Notes under the pieces: model-generated
Databases searched by the model: none
What the model saw: the letters and a program-made list of their open reading frames with translations, nothing else
Told to the model about the DNA's origin: nothing
Program-made: the position numbers and the translations under genes
Assembly (NCBI GenBank): GCA_020425635.1
Contig: JAGQRJ010000691.1
Location: forward strand, 1-34,910
Origin: Planctomycetota bacterium
GTDB lineage: Bacteria > Planctomycetota > J058
Reading direction: 5' to 3'
Length of the DNA stretch: 34,910 bases
In this document: positions 9,801 to 21,575 of the stretch, piece by piece
Layout of the letters: each line of letters starts with the position of its first letter
Position numbering within the stretch: position 1 is the first letter of the stretch

Positions 9801-10676
9801 GTCGATCAGCTGCCCGAGGCGCTGGGCGAACTCCGCGGCCGAGGGCCGCTTCTGCGGGTCGGGGCTCAGGCCGCGCGCGATCAGGTCGCGGAGCTGGAGC
9901 GAGTAGCGGTCCTCGGCCTCGGCCTCGAAGCCCTGGCCCGAGAGGGCGCGCGCGAGGGGCTCGCCTTCGCCCTTGGCCTTGGGCACCGCGCCGTGGAGGA
10001 AGGCCCAGGAGGTCGCGGCGAGGGCGTAGACGTCGGCCGCGGGCCCGGTCTGGACCACGGTGCCGTTGCGCAGCGCGGCGAGGACCTCGGGGGCGTGGAA
10101 CACGACCATGTCGGGGTCGAGCTGCTCGCGGTCGAAGCCAGGGTCTTCGGGGGTGTAGCCCAGCCCGACCTCGGCGATCCGCGGCGCGTCGTTGTCGAGC
10201 ACGACGTTCCAGGGCGAGAGGTAGGGGGCCTGCACGCCGGCCTCGTGGAGGCGCGCGAGCCCTTCGCCGAGGGCCTTGAGCAGCTGCACCTTCTGCACGA
10301 GGGTCGCGTTGCGCAGGCTGTTGGCGTTGCGCTGCTCCTCGTCGAACTCGCGGGTGGTCTCGATGCACTCGCTCTGCAGGTGGGTCCTGCCGACCGCGAC
10401 GCCGAAGGCCGCGGCCTGCAGGGTGTGGGTGGCGAGGACCTTGGCGTCGCCCGTCTCCCCCGCGGCGAAGTGCACGAGCTGAGCGTGCTTGCTGAGCTCG
10501 GCGTAGTCGCCCTCCGAGAGGACCAGCCCCTGCCCGGGCTTGAGCACCTTGAGCAGGCGCAGGCCCTGGGCGCTGTGCCCGAGGTAGTCGGTGCCGAAGA
10601 CGCCGAAGCTCAGCGCCTTGTTGCCCATGATCGTGAAGCCCGCCACGTGGGTTGGCGCGGGCCCAGAGTCACCCAT
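6804..10676 (-). CDS. Membrane pseudokinase with large TPR-like ectodomain
   Basis: A 1290-residue protein, first gene of the minus-strand operon. Residues ~10-293 have the protein-kinase fold but lack catalysis. The HRDLKPxN segment reads APYLSPWN (150-157), losing His, Arg, the catalytic Asp and the Lys. DFG reads EVG (169-171), and the glycine loop is absent. Structural motifs HAPE and DVYALA are kept, so it is probably a folded pseudokinase. A transmembrane helix lies at 307-325. About 960 residues follow, helical and with TPR-like pairs, outside the membrane by topology. ATG at 10676 is chosen because AAGGGAG lies 5 nt before it; the longer open frame to 10742 adds residues unlike the family. 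It is translationally coupled (ATGA) to the lipoprotein gene. Likely role: scaffold or allosteric partner for the operon's active kinases; this is inference. Confidence 0.9.
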   Translation of the reverse strand: MGDSGPAPTHVAGFTIMGNKALSFGVFGTDYLGHSAQGLRLLKVLKPGQGLVLSEGDYAELSKHAQLVHFAAGETGDAKVLATHTLQAAAFGVAVGRTHLQSECIETTREFDEEQRNANSLRNATLVQKVQLLKALGEGLARLHEAGVQAPYLSPWNVVLDNDAPRIAEVGLGYTPEDPGFDREQLDPDMVVFHAPEVLAALRNGTVVQTGPAADVYALAATSWAFLHGAVPKAKGEGEPLARALSGQGFEAEAEDRYSLQLRDLIARGLSPDPQKRPSAAEFAQRLGQLIDGDKLTYEPPAQWPKYAAIGVVIVALLIGAFFALRPSPEVERAQTAFATATQADDPSAQLAALEEAKVTDSASGEKVLLPEAKRLRALAKYRLWRATPNAEGSDLRAVVEGLERDLVGESTDDMARVGAFLAGTLRRYEFAEEEDRALGDAALAKLAGGDDDLSKLAAAALKLTPTGVQGEPSGEDLTRWGEAASNAWVEQSGVLNRPYALHDESAYSVELEVKPRAVAIDAAWLAYLIGGRAQAVRGNAEDARSKLQSAYERLAIWSTQAAYGLHLANTAKTDEDATTAEALVQAAMGKRPFAEGTLALGRAALARAHSTRDPAGYQAAIKILEEASSQSPATPGLDVQRQALTLANEAEFYAAVTLAVDPSQLDLASDALDGLLEDLEKDPELFDRFGPDAHIARGLVRARLGKLDKALEDLAYRFRNQTVSEGYAELPNLDPTPLSRTETRGILEPLAEALLKRLKGVASLAKPTKDQVTQAERALKDLQSLFSLPDASSLDPTSALLAKAQVMLAKARAYDGSTAERALKDAVEASRELLEKVDADSPDRWFEAVRTQLDVLKQKAAFVSSGAEVGERLAPIGEALGVLSRLGEKVPASLRRQWRDFAGEQELSLNMQFLSQIEAFMKERKDDWDSIDVTKPSYDEQQAKDEIGILEQAVRMAGEDLEGKAAYNAGLVHYRLAQLNRALRLNPKVAAHYERAVELLDRVDDAEEPRAPGLREKVNYMFGWLALNEGNSLGGDPRKTIERGYDALARAAGASGFADLKSKLKAGSWQPKQAPARAIAAHVVKTTDNEETVPRDPPFGKEVSNARRLKEDMEFVARLDDQNANAYLVLGRIQFSQGKDELAGTVDNAWKAFQLSNDRESLATKVQAARLYCYARFLLSSKAAQDTEKFLPTAEAGMRAASDLMGRDATQAKFSYNYAPAYWVARSHYEQAREFYRNNRKDQAKTKFDDALRAYEAFDKLVSGKDIPAEAEKWQTERNNTINSLEDLK

Positions 10677-10680
10677 AGGT

Positions 10681-10688
10681 ACTCCCTT
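10681..10688 (-). promoter_or_regulatory. Shine-Dalgarno site deciding the pseudokinase gene start
   Basis: AAGGGAGT on the minus strand leaves 4-5 nt between the GGGAG core and the ATG at 10676. It supports this start over the longer open frame beginning at 10742. Confidence 0.6.
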
Positions 10689-10720
10689 GCCTCGGGTTTT
10701 GGTCCGTCCGAGGTCCGCGA

Positions 10721-10749
10721 AAGCTATCTGAGACCAAGTCATAAGGCAA
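10721..10749 (-). promoter_or_regulatory. Candidate sigma-70-type promoter of the five-gene minus operon
   Basis: On the minus strand TTGCCT (10749-10744) and TAGCTT (10726-10721) are separated by exactly 17 nt, giving a start point near 10714 and a leader of about 40 nt before the ATG at 10676. The match is moderate and unproven. The region 10677-10912 separates divergent genes and otherwise holds only the opposing promoter. Confidence 0.4.
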
Positions 10750-10836
10750 GAGACGGCCGCACCTTGACTTGATTCAAATCCCGCTGCGCGTCGGCCCTGC
10801 CCCGCGCGCGCGGCTGTAAATCCCCCAGGCTGACGC

Positions 10837-10842
10837 TATGAT
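10837..10842 (+). promoter_or_regulatory. -10 box TATGAT upstream of the secreted orphan gene
   Basis: A near-consensus TATGAT lies about 71 nt before the chosen ATG at 10913, so the mRNA should have a roughly 60-nt leader with a Shine-Dalgarno site, unlike the leaderless genes elsewhere here. No good -35 element is visible 17 nt upstream. Confidence 0.5.
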
Positions 10843-10912
10843 CCCCGCCCCTTGAATGCATGGTGGGCCACGCCCGTCGGGAGCGCGCTCAGGGAGGGTT
10901 ATGGAGGCGTCG

Positions 10913-12283
10913 ATGACTCGCGCTGCGTGGTTGATTCTGTTGGGGCTCGGGCTGCTCGTCCCGGTCAACGCTCGAGGCAAGGTTCGCTCCCGCAGGACCC
11001 TCAAGCGGACCTTGGACACCGTGGTGCTCAAGGCCGACGTGCTCGGGGAGAAGATCCTCGGCGTGCACAAGAACCGACTGCGGGTCTACGCCTGCCGCGC
11101 GGGCTTCATGGTCCCGATCACCTACCAGCTCGACGAGCGCGACCCCGAGGGCGTCTACTGCTACGACAAGGGCCCCGAGGATCGACGCACCCGCGACGTC
11201 GACAACGGCAACGTCGACGCCAACGACGAGCTCCTGGTCCTCGCCCGCGAGGCGGGCGATCGCGCGGTCCCCCGCACGCTGGCCATGGTCCCGAACCACT
11301 CCGCGGTGCAGGAGGTGACCCTCCGCGACCCCCTCGACGACACCGAGGCCTGGATCTACGTCTACCGCTTCGACACCCCGGCCGTCCCGGGGCGCACCCA
11401 GGACGACCACGCCGGGATCGAGATCAAGCAGCTCGAAGACGACGAGGAGGCCGAGTACACCTGGTGGGGCGACGGCTTCCGCTTCGACAACAAGCGCAGC
11501 CCGCTCAACGCCGTGCGCGCGACCTACGCCTCGTACCTGCAGCCCGACGGGAGCTGGAGCGACAACGTCTTCGACTGCACCTGGGTCAAGGCCACGGTCT
11601 CGTTCATGTGGTACACGACGGTGCGCAAGAGCGACGACGTGAAGGTCAAGATCGGGGGCTACATAGACGGCCCGATCCGCGTGGTGGCCGAGAACCAGCT
11701 CCAGGTGCACCTGGCGCTCGGCTTCTACGTCTCGGCCCCCGCGAGCTACGTGATCATGTGGCCCAACCGCGTGTCCATGCCGACCAACGTCAGCTCGCCG
11801 GTCAACCTCGACGAGAACGACGAGTCGAGCTACACGCTCTGCATGGACATGAGCAGCAAGCTCAAGGGCTGGAAGTTCTACAACTCCCACAACAAGACCC
11901 CGGTCGAGATCGACGGCGTGACCTCCCCCGCGGAGCGCGCGCTCGACATGACCTACCCGGACTGGAACTGCATTTACGGCCCCGAGGGCGCCCTGCTCGC
12001 CAAGTTCGTGATCCCCAAGGAGCTCGTCGGCCGCAAGACCAACAAGCTCTACTACTCCGACGACAAGAACCTCGTGCGCGACGGCGACCTCGAGGGCCTC
12101 GAGTTCGAGGACGGGACCTTCGGCACCACGGGCTTCCATATCGACATGCGCGGGCTCAAGAAGGGCGTCTACTCGGGCGACTACGTCGTGTGGTACGGCA
12201 AGAGCGGCTTCAAGCCGGGCGACGAGGTCGCCTACCTCCAAGAGTACGAGCACCCCCTGCAAGCGGTCGCGACGACCGACTAG
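10913..12283 (+). CDS. Secreted protein of unknown function
   Basis: A 456-residue exported protein. The N-terminus MTRAAW plus a leucine-rich core ending near VPVNA is a typical Sec signal peptide. ATG 10913 is preferred because GGAGG sits 5 nt upstream (10903-10907); the in-frame ATGs at 10901 and 10856 would bury the signal peptide behind extra residues. The mature protein is acidic, tryptophan- and tyrosine-rich, likely beta-structured, and has at least five cysteines. It contains a DVDNGNVDANDELLVL segment whose spaced Asp/Asn resemble a calcium-binding loop; this is a visual similarity only. I do not recognise the family. It is divergent from the pseudokinase operon and 49 bp upstream of the RING-like gene. 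It may be a structural or carbohydrate-associated surface protein, but nothing in the sequence proves that. Confidence 0.85.
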   Translation: MTRAAWLILLGLGLLVPVNARGKVRSRRTLKRTLDTVVLKADVLGEKILGVHKNRLRVYACRAGFMVPITYQLDERDPEGVYCYDKGPEDRRTRDVDNGNVDANDELLVLAREAGDRAVPRTLAMVPNHSAVQEVTLRDPLDDTEAWIYVYRFDTPAVPGRTQDDHAGIEIKQLEDDEEAEYTWWGDGFRFDNKRSPLNAVRATYASYLQPDGSWSDNVFDCTWVKATVSFMWYTTVRKSDDVKVKIGGYIDGPIRVVAENQLQVHLALGFYVSAPASYVIMWPNRVSMPTNVSSPVNLDENDESSYTLCMDMSSKLKGWKFYNSHNKTPVEIDGVTSPAERALDMTYPDWNCIYGPEGALLAKFVIPKELVGRKTNKLYYSDDKNLVRDGDLEGLEFEDGTFGTTGFHIDMRGLKKGVYSGDYVVWYGKSGFKPGDEVAYLQEYEHPLQAVATTD

Positions 12284-12317
12284 GGCCCGCCTCTCGGACG
12301 GACGCGCAGCTCTCGGC

Positions 12318-12323
12318 TACCCT
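12318..12323 (+). promoter_or_regulatory. -10-like box TACCCT near the RING-like gene start
   Basis: TACCCT ends 9 nt before the ATG at 12333, so a transcript from it would start within a few bases of the codon. It is a weaker member of the leaderless set in this window. No Shine-Dalgarno site is seen before this ATG. Confidence 0.35.
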
Positions 12324-12332
12324 CGAACGAGC

Positions 12333-13445
12333 ATGAGCGACGGGCTGAACATTCGCGTCCGGCAGCGCAGCGGGGCTCCCCTGGCCCACGGGCAGGCCCA
12401 CACCCCGCCCCCGCGGGGCCACGCGCCCGCGGAGGCGCACGCCAGCGAAGGCCTGCGCGGGCGCGTGCGCGAGGCGCTGTGCTGTCCCTATTGCCGCGAA
12501 TCGTTGACCCCCGAGGAGCTCGAGGGTGAGGACGGCCGCGGCCGGCGCGCGCGGCCGCGCTATTCGACCCTGCGAGAGGCGGGGGGGCTGTTCGCCGTGA
12601 GCGCCGTCGGCGCGCTGGCGTTCTTTGTCAGCGTGCTCCGCGCCTCCCACGTGGGCGTCGGGCTGGGTCTCTCGGTGGCCCTCGGGCCGCTGCTGTTCCT
12701 CGTGCTGCGCAACGTCGGCGCGGCGCTCGCCGCGCGCTGCTCGGGGCTGCTCGAGCTGCTGCGCGAGGCGCGCGAGCTCTGGCGGCGCGGCGACACGGCG
12801 GTCCCGGGCTCCGCCGAGGCCGTCCTCGGCTGCGCGCGCCCCGGCTGCGGCGCGGTCTACCACGCCGAGTGCTGGGAGGAGTGCAAGGCCTCCTATGGCG
12901 CTTGCGCGGTGTTCGCGTGCGGCAGCCAGGAGGCCACGGGGCTCAGCGAGACCCAGCTCCGCCTGCGCGGGCTGCGCCTGCTGCTCGCGGCGTTCCTCTT
13001 TCCCCAGCGCCTGGTCGACGCCGTGCGCAAGGGCGACGACGACGACGGCGACGACGGCGAGCTCAGCCGGCTGCGGGCGGCGATCCGTGCGCGGGCCGCG
13101 GCGACCCACGGCAACCTCTGGGCCGACAGCGCCGTCCGGCGCTCCTCGGTGTGGACGGCGCTGTTCGGCCTGCTGCAGCTGGGGGTCGTGCTCGGCGGCG
13201 CCTTCGTCGGCTACTCCGCCGCCTTCGTGCTCTTCACGTCGTATTCCATGGACACCCGAGTCAAGCTGAGCTTGGCTGGGGGGATCGGGCTGCCCGTGCT
13301 CCTGGCGCTCGGGCTCTACGGCACGTCGTGGTTCGCGGCGCTCGCGCTCTACGCGGCCAAGTCGCTCTTGTCCGCGGAGTTCTCCGCGCTGGCCCGCCTC
13401 GGCCAGCGCGGCGCGTTCCTCAGCCGGTCCTCGTCGAAGAAGTAG
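12333..13445 (+). CDS. Membrane protein with prokaryotic RING-type zinc finger
   Basis: A 370-residue protein. Zinc ligands: CPYC (51-54), then Cys167, Cys172, His177, Cys180 followed by Trp181, Cys184, Cys191 and Cys196. The CxxC then C-x4-C-x4-H-x2-C-W then C spacing resembles the prokaryotic RING finger family 1. Unusually, about 110 residues separate the first Cys pair from the rest, and they hold two hydrophobic segments (about 83-102 and 107-130). Two more lie at about 275-302 and 313-342. If all span the membrane, both zinc halves are on the same side. RING-type domains can act in ubiquitin-like conjugation or as protein-binding modules; no E1, E2 or ubiquitin-like gene is nearby, so the role is open. 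A run of Asp (235-241) follows. Neighbours are the secreted orphan gene 49 bp upstream and aidB 39 bp downstream. Confidence 0.82.
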   Translation: MSDGLNIRVRQRSGAPLAHGQAHTPPPRGHAPAEAHASEGLRGRVREALCCPYCRESLTPEELEGEDGRGRRARPRYSTLREAGGLFAVSAVGALAFFVSVLRASHVGVGLGLSVALGPLLFLVLRNVGAALAARCSGLLELLREARELWRRGDTAVPGSAEAVLGCARPGCGAVYHAECWEECKASYGACAVFACGSQEATGLSETQLRLRGLRLLLAAFLFPQRLVDAVRKGDDDDGDDGELSRLRAAIRARAAATHGNLWADSAVRRSSVWTALFGLLQLGVVLGGAFVGYSAAFVLFTSYSMDTRVKLSLAGGIGLPVLLALGLYGTSWFAALALYAAKSLLSAEFSALARLGQRGAFLSRSSSKK

Positions 13446-13457
13446 CCCAGCGCGCGC

Positions 13458-13463
13458 TATGAT
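13458..13463 (+). promoter_or_regulatory. -10 box TATGAT of aidB
   Basis: TATGAT lies 21 nt before the ATG at 13485, which has its own AGGGAGGA Shine-Dalgarno (13473-13480). Transcription would start near 13470, so this gene probably has a short leader of about 15 nt just covering the ribosome site. GTG codons at 13467 and 13470 in the same frame are alternative, less likely starts. Confidence 0.5.
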
Positions 13464-13484
13464 CGCGTGGTGAGGGAGGACCCC

Positions 13485-15140
13485 ATGACCGCCGAGACCC
13501 GCGCCCACGCCCCCGACGAGGTCTTCAACCAGGCGACGCCCTTCGCCGACGTGAACCTCTACGCCCTCGACGCGCCGCTGCGCGACGCGGTAGCGCGCCA
13601 CGGCGCGGCCTGGATCGAGCCCAAGGCCCTCGAGCTCGGCGCGCACTGCGGGCGGCCGGAGGTGCTCGAGCTCGGCCACCTGGCCAACACCCACCTCCCC
13701 GAGCTCAAGACCCACGACCGCTACGGGAACCGGATCGACGAGGTCCAGTTCCACCCGGCGTGGCACGAGCTCATGAAGATCGGGATCGAGAGCGGCTGCC
13801 ACTCGCTGCCCTGGGCCACCCCCAAGCCCGGAGCGCACGTCGCGCGCCTGGCGCTGAACCACGTGCGCAACCAGCTCGAGGAGGGCTCGAGCTGCCCGCA
13901 GACCATGACCTTCGCCGTGATCCCGACCCTGCGCGTGCAGCCCGAGCTGGCGGCGGAGTGGGAGCCGCGGGTGCTCTCGAACCACTACGACCCGCGCTCG
14001 CTGCCCGCCGACCAGAAGCGGGGCGTCCTGTTCGGCATGGCCATGACCGAGCGCCAGGGCGGCTCCGACGTGCGCGCGAACACGACCCGCGCCGAGGCGC
14101 TCGCGGGCGGCGGCCCCGGCGCGGAGTACGCGCTCCAGGGCCACAAATGGTTCTGCTCGGCGCCGCAGTGCGACGGGTTCATGGTCCTCGCTCAGGCCCC
14201 CGGCGGGCTGAGCTGCTTCTTGCTCCCGCGCTTCTTGCCCGACGGGACGCGCAACGCGATCAAGGTCCTGCGGCTCAAGAGCAAGCTCGGCAACCGCAGC
14301 AACGCCTCGAGCGAGATCGAGTTCCACGGCGCGCGCGCGCGCCTGATCGGCGAGGAGGGCCGCGGCGTCCCCGCGATCATTGAAATGGTGCGCCACACCC
14401 GCCTCGACTGCGCCCTCGGCTCGACGAGCACGCTGCGCCGCGCGCTGAGCGAGGCGATCCACCACTGCCGGCACCGCGCGGCCTTCGGCAAGACCCTGAT
14501 CCAGCAGCCGCTCATGCAGAACGTGCTCGCCGATCTGTGCCTCGACTACGAGGGCGCGCTGGCGCTGGCCATGCGCCTCGGAGAGGGCTTCGACCGCGCC
14601 GACGACAGCGAGCAGCGCCTGTTCACCCGGCTCGCGACCTCGGTCGCCAAGTACTGGAACTGCAAGCGCGCGATCTTCGGGGTCGCGGAGTGCATGGAGG
14701 TCCTCGGCGGCAACGGCTACGTGGAGGACTCCGGGCTCCCGCGCATGTTCCGCGACGTCCCGGTGAACTCGATCTGGGAGGGCTCGGGCAACGTGCAGTG
14801 CCTCGACACCCTGCGCGCCATGCGTCGCGAGCCCGAGACCTTCAACGCGGTGGTCGAGGAGCTGAACCAGGCGCGCGGGCGGCACGACGCCTACGACGCG
14901 TTCCTCGACGAGCTGGTCCAGCGCTTCACGCTGACCGACGCCATGGAGTTCCGCGCCCGGCGGCTGGTCGAGGGGCTGGCCCTCGCGCTGCAGGGCTCGC
15001 TGCTCTTGCGCCACGCGCCGCAGCTCGTGGCCGACGCCTTCTGCGCCACCCGGCTCGGGGGGGCCGGCGGCCGACAGTTCGGCACCCTGCCCGCGGGGAT
15101 CGACGCGCTCGCGATCGTCGAGCGCTCGCTGCCCGGCTAG
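13485..15140 (+). CDS. aidB: AidB-like acyl-CoA dehydrogenase family flavoprotein
   Basis: A 551-residue protein; E. coli AidB has about 541. It matches that family throughout: FNQATPFADVNLY near the N-terminus, THDRYGNRIDEVQFHPAWHEL, the flavin-domain MTERQGGSDVRANTT, LTGHKWF-like LQGHKWFCSAP, KLGNRSNASSEIEF, and SIWEGSGNVQCLD with the glutamate at residue 432 that corresponds to the acyl-CoA dehydrogenase catalytic base. AidB binds FAD and double-stranded DNA and is induced in the adaptive response to alkylation in E. coli; its true substrate is not settled. Its usual partners (ada, alkA, alkB) are not in this window, so the response may be wired differently. ATG 13485 is set by the Shine-Dalgarno 5 nt upstream. 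It may share transcription with the RING-like gene 39 bp upstream but has its own -10 box. The next kinase gene starts 28 bp downstream with its own box. Confidence 0.93.
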   Translation: MTAETRAHAPDEVFNQATPFADVNLYALDAPLRDAVARHGAAWIEPKALELGAHCGRPEVLELGHLANTHLPELKTHDRYGNRIDEVQFHPAWHELMKIGIESGCHSLPWATPKPGAHVARLALNHVRNQLEEGSSCPQTMTFAVIPTLRVQPELAAEWEPRVLSNHYDPRSLPADQKRGVLFGMAMTERQGGSDVRANTTRAEALAGGGPGAEYALQGHKWFCSAPQCDGFMVLAQAPGGLSCFLLPRFLPDGTRNAIKVLRLKSKLGNRSNASSEIEFHGARARLIGEEGRGVPAIIEMVRHTRLDCALGSTSTLRRALSEAIHHCRHRAAFGKTLIQQPLMQNVLADLCLDYEGALALAMRLGEGFDRADDSEQRLFTRLATSVAKYWNCKRAIFGVAECMEVLGGNGYVEDSGLPRMFRDVPVNSIWEGSGNVQCLDTLRAMRREPETFNAVVEELNQARGRHDAYDAFLDELVQRFTLTDAMEFRARRLVEGLALALQGSLLLRHAPQLVADAFCATRLGGAGGRQFGTLPAGIDALAIVERSLPG

Positions 15141-15156
15141 CGCCGGCTCCCGCGGC

Positions 15157-15162
15157 TACGCT
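15157..15162 (+). promoter_or_regulatory. -10-like box TACGCT, leaderless start
   Basis: TACGCT ends exactly 6 nt before the GTG at 15169. The GGGAGG in between touches the start codon, too close to act as a Shine-Dalgarno, so a leaderless mRNA beginning at the GTG is the simplest reading. Confidence 0.5.
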
Positions 15163-15168
15163 GGGAGG

Positions 15169-17709
<2,541 letters not shown>

Positions 17710-17765
17710 GCCCGCCCGACCCTCGCCGGTCTCGACCTCTGCCTGGGTTCCCTCGCCCGACGCGT

Positions 17766-17771
17766 TATCAT
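17766..17771 (+). promoter_or_regulatory. -10 box TATCAT, leaderless start
   Basis: TATCAT ends exactly 6 nt (CACGAC) before the ATG at 17778. No Shine-Dalgarno lies in the space, which supports a leaderless transcript. Confidence 0.55.
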
Positions 17772-17777
17772 CACGAC

Positions 17778-19151
<1,374 letters not shown>

Positions 19152-19168
19152 CCCGCCCCGCGACAGCC

Positions 19169-21481
19169 ATGACCGACGGACGCCCTCGCCCACGAACCCT
19201 GCCCTACACCGAGGTCCTCGCTGTTCCAGGACAAGCGCCGCTCGACCTGATCGACCGACCGGGCTTCGACACGGGCCTCGCGCGACGTCTGCACGAGCTC
19301 GACCTGATCGGCCTCAGCGGGCTGATCGAGGCCCTCGCGGCCTGCAGGCGCAGCGGAGAGCAGACCCTGGCGAGGGTCCTGCTCGAGCGAGGGGTCCTGA
19401 CCCCTGAGCTGGCCCGTCTCTTGCTCCAGGAGGTGGCGGGTCGACTGACCCCGGGCGCGGCAGACCCGACCCTGAGGAGCTCGCTCCCGCGCATGGCGGA
19501 CCCCGCGGCCCACGCCTCGGGCGAGCTCGCCGGCGACCCCTGGACCCCGGGGGCCCAAGTCGGCCCCTACCGACTGCTGGAGCGGATCGGGATCGGCGGC
19601 ATGGGGCTCGTGTTCCGCGCGCAGCACTCGACCTCGGGAGCGCAGGTGGCGCTCAAGACCTTCCGCCTCGACGCCGACCCCGAGCTCAAGGCGCGCTTCC
19701 ACCGGGAATACGAAGCCCAGCGCCGCCTCGATCACCCCAACCTGATCCCGGTCCTCGAGCGAGGCGCGCAAGAGGGGCGCCCGTGGTTCGTCATGGAGCT
19801 CGCCGAGGGCGGTGACCTGGGCTCCCGGCTCCGCCGCGAGGGCAGCCTGCCACCGCTGGAGGCCGCGCGGATCACGCGCGACCTGGCCCGAGGGCTCGAG
19901 CACGCCCACGACCAGGGCGTCCTGCACCGGGACGTGAAGCCCGCCAACGTGCTCTTCGACGCCGCGGGGGTGCCCAAGCTCGTGGACCTCGGGATCGCGA
20001 AGCTGGTCGGCGCCGAGTCGCTGACCCTCTCGGGAGACCTGCTGGGGACCCCGGCCTACATGTCCCCCGAGCAGGGCCTGGGAGAGCGCGACAAGATCGG
20101 TCCGCGCTCGGACGTCTACTCACTGGGCGTGGTGCTCTATCGGCTCTTGACCGGCGAGATCCCCTTCCGCGCCGAGAACCCCATGGCGCTGATCGCGGCG
20201 GTCGCGACCGCCACGCCGCGCGCCCCCGCGGACCTCGACCCCGAGCTCCCCGTGGAGCTCTCCGAGCTCTGCATGCAGCTCCTCGAGAAGGAGCCCGCAG
20301 ATCGCATGTCGGCCCGCGAGCTCGGCCGGCGCCTCGACGGGTTCATGCACGGCGAGGCGCCCCCGTCCGCGGTGGCGCCCGCCCTCGCACCGCGCACGCG
20401 CAACGCGGTGGCCGTGGCTGGCTTCGTGCTCTTCGTCCTCGGGCTGGGGCTCGGGGTGTGGCACTCCGCCGGGGCCCCCGCTCCGCCGCGCGCGACCTTG
20501 GCGCTGACCCCCGAGCTCGAGAGCCCGCCCGCCCGCGCTCCTGCTCCAGAGCCGAGCTACCCCCTGGCGCTCACCCCGGGCCCCCAAGGCCTCTACCGGC
20601 TCGAGGTGAGCTCCCGCTCCGAGTTCACCCCGTTCGGGGTCGCGGTGACCGAGCTCGAGCTCGACTGCGCCCTGGACCTGCGCCTGGTGGTGCGCGAGGT
20701 CGACGGGCGGCAGGCCTCCCTGGAGGCGACGGTCGACGCGCTCAAGTTCGCCTGGAAGCTCGACAGCGAGCGGGCCATGGATCCGAGCTTGCTGGACCCG
20801 CTGAGCTTCGACTCCCAGCGCGAGCTCGACCGTGAGCACCCGCTCCTGCGCGCCCTGGGAGAGCGCTTCACCTTCCAGGTCGACATGCAGACCGGAGCGA
20901 TCGACGGCGTCACCGGCTCCCTGGCGATCCTCGACAAGACCCTCGCCTCCCTCGACCCGCTGCAGACCGCGCGCCTGCGCGTCCCGCTGTTCGATCCGAC
21001 TGTCTTGCGGGACGTCCTCGAGCACCTGACGCACGCGCTCCCCGACGAGCCCCACCTCCCCCGGACCTGGTCGCTCCTGCGCGGGCAGCTGCGCCTCCTG
21101 CGGCGCCAGGGCGCTGCCGCTGAGCTCAGCGTTGGACCGACCCTCGAGCCGCCCGAGGTCGAGGTGGTGTTCGAGCGCAACCTCGACGAGCCCGTCGGGC
21201 GACTCGGGGTCGACGGACGGGGGCGCGCCAGCGCGACGAGGTCAGGCCTGCGCTGGACCCCGGTCGGCGTGCCGAACCCCGAGGAGAAGGAGTTCGACCT
21301 GCGCTCGACCCTCGAGCTGGCGTCGCGGCTCTCTCACGCGCGGGGTCGGCTCGAGGCCGCGACCCTCGAACAGCGCTGGGAGCAGGAGCGCACCTACCGA
21401 CTCCCGGGCGACGCCGCGAGGGAGCGCAAGGCGCTCTCCTTTGGGCGCGAGTCCTTCTCCCTCAGGCGCCTCTCCGACTGA
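19169..21481 (+). CDS. Ser/Thr protein kinase, TM helix, unknown beta-rich ectodomain
   Basis: A 770-residue protein. Residues 1-120 form an N-terminal extension with a short helical unit ([16 protein letters not shown]). Kinase domain about 134-395: GIGGMG 141-146, Lys163, HRDVKPAN with Asp255, DLG at 273-275 in place of DFG (a tolerated variant keeping the metal-binding Asp), and MSPEQ. A transmembrane helix is at about 413-431, followed by a proline-rich linker and about 320 residues that look beta-rich; I do not recognise that domain. It begins 17 bp after the stop of the sigma-54-type regulator, has no upstream TAnnnT box or strong Shine-Dalgarno, and is therefore probably co-transcribed with it. 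The pairing suggests that kinase and regulator act in one pathway. The downstream gene is convergent. Confidence 0.92.
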   Translation: MTDGRPRPRTLPYTEVLAVPGQAPLDLIDRPGFDTGLARRLHELDLIGLSGLIEALAACRRSGEQTLARVLLERGVLTPELARLLLQEVAGRLTPGAADPTLRSSLPRMADPAAHASGELAGDPWTPGAQVGPYRLLERIGIGGMGLVFRAQHSTSGAQVALKTFRLDADPELKARFHREYEAQRRLDHPNLIPVLERGAQEGRPWFVMELAEGGDLGSRLRREGSLPPLEAARITRDLARGLEHAHDQGVLHRDVKPANVLFDAAGVPKLVDLGIAKLVGAESLTLSGDLLGTPAYMSPEQGLGERDKIGPRSDVYSLGVVLYRLLTGEIPFRAENPMALIAAVATATPRAPADLDPELPVELSELCMQLLEKEPADRMSARELGRRLDGFMHGEAPPSAVAPALAPRTRNAVAVAGFVLFVLGLGLGVWHSAGAPAPPRATLALTPELESPPARAPAPEPSYPLALTPGPQGLYRLEVSSRSEFTPFGVAVTELELDCALDLRLVVREVDGRQASLEATVDALKFAWKLDSERAMDPSLLDPLSFDSQRELDREHPLLRALGERFTFQVDMQTGAIDGVTGSLAILDKTLASLDPLQTARLRVPLFDPTVLRDVLEHLTHALPDEPHLPRTWSLLRGQLRLLRRQGAAAELSVGPTLEPPEVEVVFERNLDEPVGRLGVDGRGRASATRSGLRWTPVGVPNPEEKEFDLRSTLELASRLSHARGRLEAATLEQRWEQERTYRLPGDAARERKALSFGRESFSLRRLSD

Positions 21482-21487
21482 GCGTCG

Positions 21488-21523
21488 GCGAGGCGTGGCT
21501 CAGGTTCGCCTCCCACGGCTCGC
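21488..21523. terminator. Weak hairpin between convergent genes
   Basis: Arms GCGAGGCGTGG (21488-21498) and CCACGGCTCGC (21513-21523) pair over 10 of 11 positions around a 14-nt loop, just after the kinase stop at 21481. There is no T-run, so intrinsic termination is doubtful. It is the only secondary structure I see in 21482-21575. Confidence 0.25.
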
Positions 21524-21575
21524 TGGTTCCTCGCGAAGCTGACCACGGCCAGGTGTTTGCGAGCTGGCGCGCGAA

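Noticed and set aside
10677-10742. A 22-residue N-terminal extension of the pseudokinase from ATG 10742
   Set aside because: It would lie across the candidate promoter, and AAGGGAG is correctly placed for the ATG at 10676.
12333-13445. A full bacterial ubiquitin-like conjugation system around the RING-like gene
   Set aside because: No E1, E2, ubiquitin-like or JAB protease gene is present in the neighbourhood.
13485-15140. An ordinary fatty-acid beta-oxidation acyl-CoA dehydrogenase
   Set aside because: Length and motifs such as THDRYGNRIDEV and LGNRSNASSEIEF match AidB, and no other beta-oxidation gene is nearby.
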